NCBI RefSeq assembly: GCF_000657795.2 | Contig: NZ_JHEP02000012.1 | Location: forward strand, 1-64,000 | Direction: 5' to 3' | From: Bordetella pseudohinzii | GTDB taxonomy: Bacteria; Pseudomonadota; Gammaproteobacteria; Burkholderiales; Burkholderiaceae_B | Length of the DNA: 64,000 bases | Shown here: one piece after another, positions 7,869-17,832 of the stretch | How the letters are laid out: the number at the start of each line of letters is the position of its first letter | How positions within the stretch are numbered: the first letter of the stretch is position 1 | The notes under the pieces: generated by a model | Databases searched by the model: none | What the model saw: the letters and a program-made list of their open reading frames with translations, nothing else | Told to the model about the DNA's origin: nothing | Made by a program: the position numbers and the translations under genes

Positions 7869-9362
7869 ATGAACAAGCTCACCCACTATATCAACGGCCA
7901 GCGGCACGAAGACCGCTCCGGCCGCTACACCGAAGGCTATAACCCGGCCACCGGCGAAGTCATCAGCGCCATCGCACTGGCCTCGGCCGAAGACGTCGGC
8001 GCCGCCGTGGCCGCCGCGCGCGCGGCCTATCCCGCCTGGTCCGAAACCCCGGCGCTCAAACGCGCCCGCATCCTGTTCAACTTCAAGGCCCTGCTGGACA
8101 AGCACCAGGACGAACTGGCCGCGCTCATCACGCGCGAGCACGGCAAGGTCTTCTCCGACGCCAAGGGCGAAGTCACCCGCGGCATCGAAGTGGTCGAGTT
8201 CGCCTGCGGCATCCCGCAATTGCTCAAGGGCCAATACAGCGACCAGATCGGCGGCGGCATCGACAACTGGAGCATGCGCCAGCCGCTGGGCGTGGTGGCC
8301 GGCATCACGCCGTTCAACTTCCCCATGATGGTGCCCTGCTGGATGTTCCCGGTGGCGCTGGCCTGCGGCAACACCTTCGTGCTCAAGCCCTCCGAGCGCG
8401 ACCCCTCCGTCTCGCTCAGGCTGGCCGAACTGCTCAAGGAAGCCGGCCTGCCCGATGGCGTCTTCAACGTCGTGCAGGGCGACAAGATCGCCGTGGACGC
8501 CCTGATCGCCCATCCCGATGTCGAGGCCCTGTCCTTCGTGGGCTCCACCCCCATCGCCGAATACATCTATGCCGAAGGCACGCGCCGCGGCAAGCGCGTG
8601 CAGGCCCTGGGCGGCGCCAAGAACCACCTGGTGGTGATGCCCGACGCCGACCTCGACCAGGTCACCGACGCCCTCATGGGCGCGGCCTATGGCTCGGCCG
8701 GCGAACGCTGCATGGCGATCTCGGTGGCGGTGGCCGTGGGCGACGTGGCGGACAAGGTCATCGAGCGCCTGAAGCCGCGCGTGGCCACCCTGGTGGTCAA
8801 GGACGGCATGGAGCCGGACGCCGAAATGGGCCCCCTTGTCACGCCGCAGCACCGCAAGAAGGTGCTGGGCTATATCGAAGACGGCATCGCCGCCGGCGCC
8901 ACGCTGGTGGCCGATGGCCGCGGCCTGACGGTGCCGGGCCGCGAGCAGGGTTTCTTCCTGGGCGGCACGCTGTTCGACCATGTCACGCCTCAGATGAACA
9001 TCTACCGCGAAGAAATCTTCGGCCCAGTGCTGTGCGTGGTGCGCGTGCCCGATTTCGCCTCGGCGGTGGATCTCATCAACCGCCACGAGTTCGGCAACGG
9101 CGTATCCTGCTTCACCTCGGACGGCGGCGTCGCGCGCGCCTTCGCGCGTCAGATCAAGGTGGGCATGGTGGGCATCAACGTGCCCATTCCCGTGCCCATG
9201 GCCTGGCACTCCTTCGGCGGCTGGAAACGCTCGCTGTTCGGCGACCACCACGCCTACGGCGAAGAAGGCGTGCGCTTCTACTCGCGCTACAAGAGCGTGA
9301 TGCAGCGCTGGCCCGACAGCATCGCCAAGGGCGCCGAGTTCACCATGCCGGTCGCGAAGTAA
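7869..9362 (+). CDS. mmsA: CoA-acylating methylmalonate/malonate-semialdehyde dehydrogenase
   Basis: A 497-residue aldehyde dehydrogenase of the CoA-acylating MmsA class. Markers are NPATGEVI near the N-terminus, [33 protein letters not shown], the catalytic Cys281 in [13 protein letters not shown] and the C-terminal [23 protein letters not shown]. It lacks the Glu base of ordinary aldehyde dehydrogenases, as expected for CoA-dependent enzymes. Converts (methyl)malonate semialdehyde to acetyl- or propionyl-CoA. It is paired with the upstream aminotransferase, which suggests beta-alanine breakdown, although a role in valine or inositol catabolism is possible. Confidence 0.93.
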   Translation: MNKLTHYINGQRHEDRSGRYTEGYNPATGEVISAIALASAEDVGAAVAAARAAYPAWSETPALKRARILFNFKALLDKHQDELAALITREHGKVFSDAKGEVTRGIEVVEFACGIPQLLKGQYSDQIGGGIDNWSMRQPLGVVAGITPFNFPMMVPCWMFPVALACGNTFVLKPSERDPSVSLRLAELLKEAGLPDGVFNVVQGDKIAVDALIAHPDVEALSFVGSTPIAEYIYAEGTRRGKRVQALGGAKNHLVVMPDADLDQVTDALMGAAYGSAGERCMAISVAVAVGDVADKVIERLKPRVATLVVKDGMEPDAEMGPLVTPQHRKKVLGYIEDGIAAGATLVADGRGLTVPGREQGFFLGGTLFDHVTPQMNIYREEIFGPVLCVVRVPDFASAVDLINRHEFGNGVSCFTSDGGVARAFARQIKVGMVGINVPIPVPMAWHSFGGWKRSLFGDHHAYGEEGVRFYSRYKSVMQRWPDSIAKGAEFTMPVAK

Positions 9363-9375
9363 CAAAGACCGCACA

Positions 9376-9399
9376 AGGCGGGCGCAAGCCCGCCTTTTT
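9376..9399 (+). terminator. intrinsic terminator of the aminotransferase-mmsA operon
   Basis: Stem AGGCGGGC/GCCCGCCT (9376-9383 and 9388-9395) with a GCAA tetraloop and five T. It separates the operon from the MlrC-Dpp cluster. Confidence 0.85.
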
Positions 9400-9481
9400 C
9401 TTTCAAGGAGGTCCCTGGCCAAAAAGCGCAACGCATGTAAATCTGCCTGCGATGATGTCGTTTCCCAGAAGAGGTCAATCA

Positions 9482-10984
9482 ATGCGTATTGCCATAGGCG
9501 GCTTTCAGCACGAAACGAATACCTTCGCCCCGTCCCGGGCGGCGTGGGAAGACTTTGCCGATAAGGGCGGAGGCTGGCCCAAGCTGGTCAGCGGGCCGGC
9601 CATGTTCGAGACGGTCGCCGGCGCCAACATACCGATCGCCGGCTTTATCGAGGCCATGCCCGGCCACACGCTGATCCCGACGACCTGGACGGCGGCCAGC
9701 CCTTCCGGTCCGGTCACCCGCGACGCCTTCGAGCGCATCAGCGCCCTCATCCTCGATGGCCTGCGCCAGGCCATGCCGCTGGACGCGGTCTACCTCGACC
9801 TGCACGGCGCCATGGTCACCGAACACCTCGACGACGGCGAAGGCGAGATGCTGCGCCGGGTGCGCGACCTGATCGGCCCGGACATCCCGCTGGTCGCCAG
9901 CCTGGACCTGCACGCCAACGTCACGCGGGCCATGGTGCGCCACGCCGACGGCCTGGTCTGTTACCGCACCTATCCGCACGTGGACATGGCCGAGACCGGC
10001 GCGCGCGCCGCGCGCTTCCTGCAGAAACGGCTGGACGGCATGCCGCGCCCCCATGTGGCGCTGCGCTCGCTGCCCTACCTGATTTCGCTGTGCTGGCAGT
10101 CCACCGACATCGAGCCGGCGCGCAGCCTGTATCGCCTGCTCGACGACATCGAAGGACGCGAAGCCTTCAGCCTGTCTTTCGCCACCGGTTTCCCGGCCGC
10201 CGATTTCCCCGACTGCGCGCCCGCCGTCTGGGCCTATGGCGACAGCCAGCGCGCCGCGGACGCCGCCGCCGACGAAATGACGCGCGCCGTGCTCAACGCC
10301 GAGGCCGACTTCGGCGGCCGCCTCTACACCCCGGACGAAGCGGTCCAGGAAGCCATGCGCGTGGCCGCCACGGCCAGCAAGCCCGTGGTGATCGCCGACG
10401 CCCAGGACAACCCCGGCGCCGGCGGCAGCTCCGACACCACCGGCCTGCTGCGGGCCCTGATCCGCAACCGCGCCCGCCAGGCCGCCATCGGCCTGATCGT
10501 CGACCCCGACGCCGCGCTGGCCGCGCACCGGGCCGGCGTGGGCAAGACCGTGCGCATTGCACTGGGTGGACATTCGGGTATTCCCGATGACGAACCCCTG
10601 GCCGCCGACTTTATCGTGGAAAAAATCTCCGACGGCCGCTTCGACACGCATGGCGCCTTCTATCGCGGCTTCCACATGGATCTGGGGCCCAGCGCCTGCC
10701 TGCGCATCGACGATGTCCGCATCGTGCTGGCCTCCATCAAGGTGCAGATGGCCGACCAGGAGATGTTCCGCTTCGCCGGCATCGAACCCAGGCGCGCGGC
10801 CATCCTGGTGGTCAAGAGCACGGCGCATTTCCGCGCCGACTTCACCGATATCGCCGACCGCATCCTGGTCTGCGCGGCCCCGGGCTCCATGCTCATGGAT
10901 GCGGCCAAACAACCATGGACACGGCTGCGGCGCGGCATCAGAATGGCACCCTGCGGGCCGGAATTCACCCACCCTACCGCATAG
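9482..10984 (+). CDS. M81-family metallopeptidase, MlrC-like (copy 1)
   Basis: A 500-residue protein of the MlrC family, named after the enzyme that cleaves the linear tetrapeptide from microcystin. Family motifs are HETNTF at 10-15, DLHGAM at 106-111, LDLHAN at 141-146 and TYPHVD at 163-168, which hold the likely zinc ligands, and a GGHSG segment later. The frame is open further upstream but ATG 9482 follows an AGAGG site and begins directly with the conserved strand. It is followed within 82 nt by a peptide-type ABC transporter, and a second family member closes the same cluster. The natural substrate is unknown; an imported short or modified peptide is the simplest inference. Confidence 0.85.
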   Translation: MRIAIGGFQHETNTFAPSRAAWEDFADKGGGWPKLVSGPAMFETVAGANIPIAGFIEAMPGHTLIPTTWTAASPSGPVTRDAFERISALILDGLRQAMPLDAVYLDLHGAMVTEHLDDGEGEMLRRVRDLIGPDIPLVASLDLHANVTRAMVRHADGLVCYRTYPHVDMAETGARAARFLQKRLDGMPRPHVALRSLPYLISLCWQSTDIEPARSLYRLLDDIEGREAFSLSFATGFPAADFPDCAPAVWAYGDSQRAADAAADEMTRAVLNAEADFGGRLYTPDEAVQEAMRVAATASKPVVIADAQDNPGAGGSSDTTGLLRALIRNRARQAAIGLIVDPDAALAAHRAGVGKTVRIALGGHSGIPDDEPLAADFIVEKISDGRFDTHGAFYRGFHMDLGPSACLRIDDVRIVLASIKVQMADQEMFRFAGIEPRRAAILVVKSTAHFRADFTDIADRILVCAAPGSMLMDAAKQPWTRLRRGIRMAPCGPEFTHPTA

Positions 10985-11066
10985 CGCCCTTATCGCCGCC
11001 ACAGGCGGCTTGTTCACAACAAGGGCGGCCTATCCGCCGCCTGCTTGCAGAATCAGGGGAACATCC

Positions 11067-12632
11067 ATGCTGAAGTTCGTTCGAGCGGCCTTTGTTGCCG
11101 GGGCAACACTGATGGCGGCGCACGGCGCTTATGCCGAGACCACCATCAAGGCCGTCATGCACTCGCCTTTGCGCCTGACCGACCCGCATGCCACCACGGC
11201 GTACATCACGACCTGGCACGGCTACATGATCTACGACACCCTGCTGGCGACTGACGCGGACAACAAGATCCAGCCGCAGATGCTCGACAAATGGGAGGTC
11301 TCGCCCGACGGCAAGACCTATACGATGACCTTGCGCGATGGCCTCAAGTGGCATGACGGCAAGCCGGTCACCGCCGATGACTGCGTGGCCTCGATCAAGC
11401 GCTGGGCCGCCGGCGACGGCATGGGCCGCACCCTGCTGAAGTTCACCGACAAGATCGAAACGGTGGACGACAAGCAATTCCGCATCGTCATGAAAGAGCC
11501 CACCGACCTGGCGCTGCGCGCCCTGTCCAAGCCCACGGGCACGGCGGCCTTCATGATGCCCAAGCGCATCGCCGAAATCCCCATCGGCCAGCCCATCACC
11601 GACATGACCGGCTCGGGCCCCTTCAAGGTGGCGGAGTTCAAGCCCGGCGTCAAAACGGTCTACGTCAAGAACGCCGACTACGTCGCGCGCAAGGAGCCGG
11701 CCAGCGCCCTGGCCGGCGGCAAGGTGGTCAATGTGGACCGCGTCGAATGGGATGTCATGCCCGATGCGCTCACCACGGCCAACTCCCTGCTCAATGGCGA
11801 GATCGATTTCGTCGAGCAGTTCCCGTATGACCTGCTGCCCATGGTGGAAGGCCACAAGGAGCTCAAGGAAGAAACCCTGAGCCCGGTCGGCTACTTCACC
11901 ATGTACCGCTTCAACTTCAAGTACCCGCCCTTCAACAACAAGAAGATCCGCCAGGCCGCCATGTACGCCATCGGCCAGGAAGACGTCATGAAGGCCCTGG
12001 TGGGCAACCCCAAGTACTGGCAGACCTGCGCCTCGCTGTGGGGCTGCGGCACGCCTTTCCAAAGCGATATCGGCAAGGACATGACGGTGCCCGCCAATAT
12101 CGACAAGGCCAAGGCGCTGCTGAAAGAGGCGGGCTACGACAACACGCCCATCCTCATCATGCACGCCACCGATGTCGGCACCCTGAGCGCCCAGCCGGTC
12201 GTGATGGCCCAGGCGCTGCGCAAGGCGGGCTTCAACGTCAACCTGCAAGCCATGGACTGGCAGAGCGTGGCCACCCGCCGCGCCTCCAAGGCCGCGCCGG
12301 CCGAGGGCGGCTGGAACATCCACAACACCAACTGGTATGCCACCGACATCATGGATCCGGTGCGCTCGGCTCCGGCGGGGGCCAATGGCGACAACGCCTG
12401 GTTCGGCTGGCCCGATTTCCCGCAGATCGAAGAACTGCGCACCAAGTTCGCGCTGAGCGCAGACCCGGCCGAACAGAAAAAAATCGCCGACGAGGCGCAG
12501 CGCATCGGCATCGACGAGGGCCTCTACGTGCCCCTGGGCCAGATGTCGGTGCCCACCGTGTACTCGACCAAGCTGAGCGGTCTGGTGCACGCGCCTGTCT
12601 TCGCATTCTGGAACGTGAAGAAGGCCCCCTGA
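11067..12632 (+). CDS. ABC transporter substrate-binding protein, DppA/OppA (SBP_bac_5) family
   Basis: A 521-residue periplasmic binding protein with a clear signal peptide (cleavage after AHGAYA, residue ~22). Family features include WEVSPDGKTYTMTLRDGLKWHDGKPVTADD in the first lobe and NNKKIRQAAMYAIGQEDVM in the second. Start ATG 11067 is preceded by AGGGGA. It begins a transporter operon with two permeases and a double ATPase. Proteins of this family bind peptides, glutathione, nickel chelates or opines; flanking MlrC peptidase genes favour a peptide-like ligand. Confidence 0.92.
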   Translation: MLKFVRAAFVAGATLMAAHGAYAETTIKAVMHSPLRLTDPHATTAYITTWHGYMIYDTLLATDADNKIQPQMLDKWEVSPDGKTYTMTLRDGLKWHDGKPVTADDCVASIKRWAAGDGMGRTLLKFTDKIETVDDKQFRIVMKEPTDLALRALSKPTGTAAFMMPKRIAEIPIGQPITDMTGSGPFKVAEFKPGVKTVYVKNADYVARKEPASALAGGKVVNVDRVEWDVMPDALTTANSLLNGEIDFVEQFPYDLLPMVEGHKELKEETLSPVGYFTMYRFNFKYPPFNNKKIRQAAMYAIGQEDVMKALVGNPKYWQTCASLWGCGTPFQSDIGKDMTVPANIDKAKALLKEAGYDNTPILIMHATDVGTLSAQPVVMAQALRKAGFNVNLQAMDWQSVATRRASKAAPAEGGWNIHNTNWYATDIMDPVRSAPAGANGDNAWFGWPDFPQIEELRTKFALSADPAEQKKIADEAQRIGIDEGLYVPLGQMSVPTVYSTKLSGLVHAPVFAFWNVKKAP

Positions 12633-12646
12633 TCCACGCAACACGC

Positions 12647-12674
12647 GGCCCGCGCGCGCAGCGGCGCGCGGGCC
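12647..12674 (+). repeat. GC-only intercistronic hairpin after the binding-protein gene
   Basis: Perfect 10-bp stem GGCCCGCGCG/CGCGCGGGCC (12647-12656 and 12665-12674) with an 8-nt loop and no T-run, between the binding-protein gene and the first permease gene. It probably protects the upstream mRNA or lowers permease expression. Confidence 0.6.
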
Positions 12675-12708
12675 GGCCGCCACGGCGGCGCTATCCACGG
12701 GGAAAAAT

Positions 12709-13650
12709 ATGCTGGCATTCGTATCACGCCGGCTACTGGCCACCATTCCAGTGCTCATCATGGTGGCGGTAGTCGTCTTTGCTATTCTGCGCTTGAGCCC
12801 GGGCGACCCGGCCATCATCATGGCCGGCGACGGCGCCACACCGGACCGTATCGAACAGATCCGCCAGGCCATGGGCCTGGACCAGCCGCTGCTCAAGCAG
12901 TTCTTCATCTGGGCCGGCCATCTCCTGCAAGGCGATATGGGCACCTCGCTGATGTCCGGCGTGCCGGTGCGGCAACTGATCGGCCAGCGCCTGGAGCCTT
13001 CCCTCAGCCTGGCGGCCATCACGCTGGTCTTCACCCTGATCATCGCCATTCCGCTGGGCGTGCTGGCCGCCTGGCGGCGCGGCAAGCTGCTGGACCGCGC
13101 CGTGATGGGGTTTTCGGTGATGGGCTTCTCGGTGCCCGTCTTCGTGACCGGCTACCTGCTCATTTGGGCCTTCGCCATCAAGCTGGGTTGGTTCAATGTT
13201 CAGGGCTACACCCCGCTGTCGCAGGGTTTCTGGCCCTATCTGCACCGCCTCATCCTGCCCTCGCTGGCCTTGTCCACGGTCTACATCGCCCTGATCGCCC
13301 GCATCACGCGCACCAGCGTCATCGAGGTCATGGGAGAGGACTTCATCCGCACCGCGCGGGCCAAGGGCCTGGGCGAGACCGGCGTCCTGCTGGGCCACGC
13401 CCTGCGCAACGCGGCCGTGCCCATCGCCACCGTGGTGGGCGTGGGCGTGGCGCTGCTGATCAGCGGCGTGGTGGTGACCGAATCGGTCTTCAACATCCCC
13501 GGCCTGGGCCGGCTGGTGGTCGAAGCCGTGCTGGCGCGCGACTATCCGGTCATCCAGGGCCTGACGCTGTTCTTCGCCTTCGTGTACGTCTTCATCAATC
13601 TGCTTGTCGATTGCGCCTACACGGTGTTCGACCCGCGCATCCGGTACTGA
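12709..13650 (+). CDS. ABC transporter permease, DppB/GsiC type
   Basis: A 313-residue inner-membrane permease with about six hydrophobic segments. It begins with the family pattern RRLLATIPVLIMVAVVVF and has RLSPGDPA and GLDQPLLKQFF in the first periplasmic loop. The EAA-like cytoplasmic loop EDFIRTARAKGLGE contacts the ATPase, and the C-terminus ends in DPRIRY. It forms the heterodimer with the next gene product, whose start follows 2 nt after this stop. Confidence 0.94.
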   Translation: MLAFVSRRLLATIPVLIMVAVVVFAILRLSPGDPAIIMAGDGATPDRIEQIRQAMGLDQPLLKQFFIWAGHLLQGDMGTSLMSGVPVRQLIGQRLEPSLSLAAITLVFTLIIAIPLGVLAAWRRGKLLDRAVMGFSVMGFSVPVFVTGYLLIWAFAIKLGWFNVQGYTPLSQGFWPYLHRLILPSLALSTVYIALIARITRTSVIEVMGEDFIRTARAKGLGETGVLLGHALRNAAVPIATVVGVGVALLISGVVVTESVFNIPGLGRLVVEAVLARDYPVIQGLTLFFAFVYVFINLLVDCAYTVFDPRIRY

Positions 13651-13652
13651 AC

Positions 13653-14546
13653 ATGCAGACAGACGCCATTACCGACGACGCCCTGCCCGGCAGCGGCAGC
13701 CCCAATGCCGGCGCCTGGCAGCGCCTGCGCCAGGAGCTGCGCAGCTGGCCCGTCCTGCTTTCGCTGGCCATCCTCGTGCTCGTGGCGGCCGGCGCCCTGT
13801 TCGCGCCCTGGATGGGCACGATCGATCCCACCGCCATCAATCCCGGCGCCCGCCTCAAGCCGCCTTTCGGCGACTTCCTGCTGGGCACCGACGCCTTTGG
13901 CCGCGACGTCTGGTCGCGCGTGGTCTATGGCGCCCGCGTGTCGCTGATCGCCGGCCTGGGCGCGGCCCTGATCAGCGTCGGCCTGGGACTGGTGATCGGT
14001 GTGCTGGCCGGGTGGTTCCGCAGCCTGGACGGCATCATCATGCGCACCATGGACGCCATCATGGCCATCCCCGGCATCCTGCTGGCCATCGCCCTGGTGT
14101 CGGTCAGCGGCGCGAGCCTGACGACCGTGCTGGTCGCCATCACCATCCCCGAGATCCCGCGCGTGGTGCGGCTGGTGCGCGGCCAGATCCTGAGCGTGCG
14201 CGAGGAACCCTATGTGGAGGCCGCGCTCGCCCTGGGCACGCCGCTGCCGCTGCTGCTGTGGCGGCATATGGTGCCCAGCACCATCGCGCCGCTCACGGTC
14301 CAGGGCACCTATGTCTTTGCCTCCGCCATGCTCACCGAGGCCATCCTGAGCTTCCTGGGCGCGGGCATACCGCCGGAGATCCCCTCCTGGGGCAACATCA
14401 TGTCCGAAGGCCGCATGTATTTCCGCATGCTGCCCGGCCTGATTCTCTTCCCCGGCCTGTTCCTGTCGCTGACCGTGCTCTCGGTCAATATGCTGGGCGA
14501 CGCCCTGCGCGACGCGCTGGATCCCAAAATGGCCCGACGGAGCTGA
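13653..14546 (+). CDS. ABC transporter permease, DppC/GsiD type
   Basis: A 297-residue permease, second partner of the Dpp-type system. Shows the family's HPFGTDxxGRD-like segment (LLGTDAFGRDVWSRVVYGARVSL), the EAA loop EPYVEAALALGTPLPLLLWRHMVPS and FLGAGIPPEIPSWGNIMSEG near the C-terminus. Start ATG 13653 lies 2 nt after the previous stop, and the next start is 2 nt after its own stop, so translation is coupled. Confidence 0.94.
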   Translation: MQTDAITDDALPGSGSPNAGAWQRLRQELRSWPVLLSLAILVLVAAGALFAPWMGTIDPTAINPGARLKPPFGDFLLGTDAFGRDVWSRVVYGARVSLIAGLGAALISVGLGLVIGVLAGWFRSLDGIIMRTMDAIMAIPGILLAIALVSVSGASLTTVLVAITIPEIPRVVRLVRGQILSVREEPYVEAALALGTPLPLLLWRHMVPSTIAPLTVQGTYVFASAMLTEAILSFLGAGIPPEIPSWGNIMSEGRMYFRMLPGLILFPGLFLSLTVLSVNMLGDALRDALDPKMARRS

Positions 14547-14548
14547 AC

Positions 14549-16201
14549 ATGCATCAACCCCATTCCTCCGACGCCGTGCTTTCCATCCAGAACCTCACCG
14601 TCGAGGTGCAGGGCGCCGGCAACCGCGTGGTGCGCGACTTCAGCCTGCAGGTGCGCCCCGGCGAAACCGTCTGCGTGGTCGGCGAGTCCGGCTCCGGCAA
14701 ATCGGTGACGTCGCTGGCCGTCATGGGCCTGCTGCCGGCCGGCATCCTCAAGGTGCAGGGCGGCAGCATCATGGTCGAAGGCGAAGACGTCGTGCGCGCC
14801 ACGCCGCGCCGCCTGCGCGAGATGCGGGCCACCCACATGGCCATGGTCTTCCAGGAGCCCATGACCGCGCTCAACCCCGTGCATACCGTGGGCCGCCAGG
14901 TCGACGAGGTGTTGCGCCTGCACCGCCGGCAGATGAGCCGGGCGCAGCGCCGCGAGAAAGTGCTGGAGATGTTCCGCTCCGTGCACCTGCCCGATGTCGA
15001 GCGCGTCTACGACTCCTACCCGCACCAGCTCTCGGGCGGCCAGCGCCAGCGCATTGTCATCGCCATGGCCCTCATCCTGGAGCCCAAGCTGCTGATCGCC
15101 GACGAGCCCACCACGGCGCTCGATGTCACCACGCAGAAGCAGATCCTGGCTCTGATCAAGGAGTTGCAGGAAAAGCAAGGCACGGCCGTGCTATTCATCA
15201 CGCACGATTTCGGCGTGGTGGCCGAGATCGCCGACCGCATCGTCGTCATGAACCGCGGCGACCTGATCGAATCCGGCACGCGCGACGATATCCTGGCGCG
15301 ACCCAAGGAAGCCTACACGCGCCGCCTGGTGTCCTCGGTGCCCAGCCTGGTTCCCATCGAGCGGGCGGCCCCCGACGGCATGCCGGTGCTGCATGTGCAG
15401 AAGCTGGGCCGCACCTATTCCAGCCGGCGCGGGCTCTTCGGCGCGGGCGGCCACTCGGTCGTGGCCGCGGCCGACGTCAATCTCATCCTGCGCCGCGGCG
15501 AGATCCTGGGCATCGTGGGCGAATCCGGCTCGGGCAAGTCCACGGTGGCGCGCTGCATCATGCGCCTGATCGAACCCACCGAGGGCACGCTATGCCTGGG
15601 TGGCGAGGACGTGGCGCGCGTGCGGGGCGCGGCGCTGCGCCCCCTGCGCCGGCGCATCCAGATCGTGTTCCAGGATCCCTACCGCTCGCTCAATCCGCGC
15701 CGGCCGGTGGGCGAATCCATCATCGAGGGGCTGCTCAATTTCGGCACGCCCCGCGCCGAGGCCGAACAGCGCGCCGGCGACATGCTGCGCGTGGTGGGCC
15801 TGAGCCCGGATGTCATGCAGCGCTATCCGCATCAGTTCTCGGGCGGCCAACGCCAGCGCATCTGCATCGCCCGGGCGCTGGTCATGGAACCTGAAGTGCT
15901 GGTGGCCGACGAAGCCGTCTCCGCGCTGGATGTCTCGGTGCAGGCGCAAGTGCTGGAACTGCTCGAAGAAGTGCGCCGCCGCACCGGCGTGGGCGTGCTC
16001 TTCATTACCCACGACCTGCGCGTGGCGGCCCAGATCTGCGACACCATCATGGTGATGCAGCGCGGCCAGGTCGTGGAGACCGGCAGCGCAGCCACCGTTC
16101 TCACCCAGCCCCAGCACGCCTACACGCGCGCCCTGATCGACGCCGCGCCGGGACGAGGCTGGGACTTCCGAAATTTCCGCCCCCTGCAGGCGGCTGCCTG
16201 A
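14549..16201 (+). CDS. ABC transporter ATPase with two nucleotide-binding domains (DppD-DppF fusion, GsiA-like)
   Basis: A 550-residue protein carrying both ATPases of the transporter on one chain. Domain 1 has Walker A GESGSGKS at 45-52, signature LSGGQRQR and Walker [13 protein letters not shown]. Domain 2 repeats [17 protein letters not shown] and [12 protein letters not shown]. Such single-chain versions are known from the glutathione importer GsiA and relatives. With the binding protein and two permeases it completes a full importer; the second MlrC gene follows 58 nt later and is probably co-transcribed. Confidence 0.95.
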   Translation: MHQPHSSDAVLSIQNLTVEVQGAGNRVVRDFSLQVRPGETVCVVGESGSGKSVTSLAVMGLLPAGILKVQGGSIMVEGEDVVRATPRRLREMRATHMAMVFQEPMTALNPVHTVGRQVDEVLRLHRRQMSRAQRREKVLEMFRSVHLPDVERVYDSYPHQLSGGQRQRIVIAMALILEPKLLIADEPTTALDVTTQKQILALIKELQEKQGTAVLFITHDFGVVAEIADRIVVMNRGDLIESGTRDDILARPKEAYTRRLVSSVPSLVPIERAAPDGMPVLHVQKLGRTYSSRRGLFGAGGHSVVAAADVNLILRRGEILGIVGESGSGKSTVARCIMRLIEPTEGTLCLGGEDVARVRGAALRPLRRRIQIVFQDPYRSLNPRRPVGESIIEGLLNFGTPRAEAEQRAGDMLRVVGLSPDVMQRYPHQFSGGQRQRICIARALVMEPEVLVADEAVSALDVSVQAQVLELLEEVRRRTGVGVLFITHDLRVAAQICDTIMVMQRGQVVETGSAATVLTQPQHAYTRALIDAAPGRGWDFRNFRPLQAAA

Positions 16202-16259
16202 AGCCGCCCGCGGAGCATGGCCGCGCCACGGGCCGGCCCCACATGACAAGGAGCAGTAG

Positions 16260-17735
16260 ATGCGTTGGCTGTTGGCAATGATCAAGCACGAGACCAATAC
16301 TTTCTCTCCCGTGCCCACGCCGCTTGAGCGTTTTTTCCGCGGCAATCCGGAAATCCTGTCGGGCGAGCGCGCCATCCGCGCCTACGAAAACACCGACAGC
16401 GGCCTGGGCGGCTATATCGAGGTGGCGCGGCGCGAAGGCGCCGAGATCGTCGTGCCGGTGGCGGCCGAATCCTGGCCCAGCTCGCCGACCGACGCGGCCA
16501 CCTATGAAAAGCTGTGCGGCCTCATCCTGGACGAAGTCCGCAAGGGCGGCTACGACGCCATCCTGCTGGACCTGCACGGCGCCATGGTCGCCGAGGGCGT
16601 GGAGGACGCCGAAGGCCAGCTCCTCAAGCGGCTGCGCGAAATCGACCCCAGCACCCCGGTGGGCGTGACGCTGGACATGCATGCCAACATCTACGACGAC
16701 ATCATCGCCAACGCCAATGTCGTCACCGGCTTTCATACCTATCCCCACGTCGACATCCGCGAAAGCGGCGTGCGCGCCGCCGACATCATTGTGCGCATGC
16801 TCAAGGGCGAGATCAAGCCCGTGATGCGCTGGGGCAATGTGCCCATGCTGCCCCACATCATGTGCCAGGGTACGCATGCCGATCCCAACAAGTCGCTGCA
16901 GGCGCGCTGCATCGAGCTTGAGCGCGGCGACGTGCTGGCCGCCTCGGTCTTCGTGGGTTTTCCGCACGCCGACATCCGCGAAGCCGGCTTGTCGGCCGTG
17001 GTCTGTACCGATGACAAGGTCCGCGCCGCCGAGCAGTACCGCGACGAATTGCTCGACACCGCCTGGACCCGCCGCGCGCAATGGGTTTTCCATCCCGAGC
17101 CCCTGGAGCCGACCATCGCGCATGCCAAGACGCTGACCGAAGGGCCGGTCATTCTCCTGGACCACTTCGACAACACCGGCTCGGGCGGCACCATGGACAC
17201 CACGGCCGTTCTGGCCGAGGTCCTGCGTCAAGGCCTGGAGAACGTGGCCTTCTACGCCATCTGCGATCCGCGGGCGGCCGAAGAAGCGGCCGCCGCCGGC
17301 GTGGGCAAGACCCTCACGCTGACACTGGGCGGCAAGGTGCCCATGCCCGCCCTGAAAGTCCAGAGCGAGCCGCTCACGGTCACCGGGCGGGTCAAGCTGA
17401 TCTTTGACGGCGTCTATCTCAACCGCGGCCCCATGTACCGCGGCGTGCGCAACGACACCGGCCTGACCGTGGTGCTGGACACCGGCAAGGTGGAGATCGT
17501 CATCGTGTCGCGCCACCAGGAGCCCTTCGACATCAACTGCCTGCTGTCGGCCGGCATCGACCCGCTGCAGAAGCGCTACGTGGTGCTGAAGTCGCGCGTG
17601 CACTGGCGCGCGGGCTTCTCCGAGATGGCGCGCGCCATCATCGAGTGCACCGGCGTGGGCGTGACGACCTCGGATTACAGCCAGATCGAGTTCAAGCATG
17701 TGAGGCGGCCCATCTATCCGCTGGATGCGATGTAG
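16260..17735 (+). CDS. M81-family metallopeptidase, MlrC-like (copy 2)
   Basis: A 491-residue MlrC-family protein, clearly diverged from copy 1 but with the same motif ladder: HETNTF at 10-15, DLHGAM at 104-109, LDMHAN at 138-143 and HTYPHVD at 159-165. It also keeps the DNTGSGGTMDTTA segment matching DNPGAGGSSDTTG in copy 1. Start ATG 16260 follows AAGGAG at 6-nt spacing. It closes the transporter operon. Having two members around one importer suggests sequential cleavage of one imported compound or two related substrates; no activity can be assigned from sequence. Confidence 0.86.
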   Translation: MRWLLAMIKHETNTFSPVPTPLERFFRGNPEILSGERAIRAYENTDSGLGGYIEVARREGAEIVVPVAAESWPSSPTDAATYEKLCGLILDEVRKGGYDAILLDLHGAMVAEGVEDAEGQLLKRLREIDPSTPVGVTLDMHANIYDDIIANANVVTGFHTYPHVDIRESGVRAADIIVRMLKGEIKPVMRWGNVPMLPHIMCQGTHADPNKSLQARCIELERGDVLAASVFVGFPHADIREAGLSAVVCTDDKVRAAEQYRDELLDTAWTRRAQWVFHPEPLEPTIAHAKTLTEGPVILLDHFDNTGSGGTMDTTAVLAEVLRQGLENVAFYAICDPRAAEEAAAAGVGKTLTLTLGGKVPMPALKVQSEPLTVTGRVKLIFDGVYLNRGPMYRGVRNDTGLTVVLDTGKVEIVIVSRHQEPFDINCLLSAGIDPLQKRYVVLKSRVHWRAGFSEMARAIIECTGVGVTTSDYSQIEFKHVRRPIYPLDAM

Positions 17736-17832
17736 GCGCAAAACCCCGCGCTATACTCCCTCGGGTTTACCCTTGCCGCGGCGCGGCAAGGGGCCGGCGC
17801 GGCTGGCGCCATCAACACCGACGAGGAAAGAC

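Noticed and set aside
9404-9440. AAGGAGGT-like ribosome site followed by ATG TAA
   Set aside because: The spacing to the ATG is over 20 nt and the frame is only a start-stop pair; chance occurrence is more likely than a regulatory mini-ORF.
6357-9482. A 1041-codon open frame on the minus strand opposite the aminotransferase and mmsA
   Set aside because: It is a shadow of two well-recognised genes; composition is His/Ala/Gly/Arg/Asp-rich without domain features, as expected for antisense frames in GC-rich DNA.
10986-11045. GCCGCC/GGCGGC inverted repeats between the first MlrC gene and the binding-protein gene
   Set aside because: Short arms in very GC-rich DNA with no T-run; not distinguishable from background.
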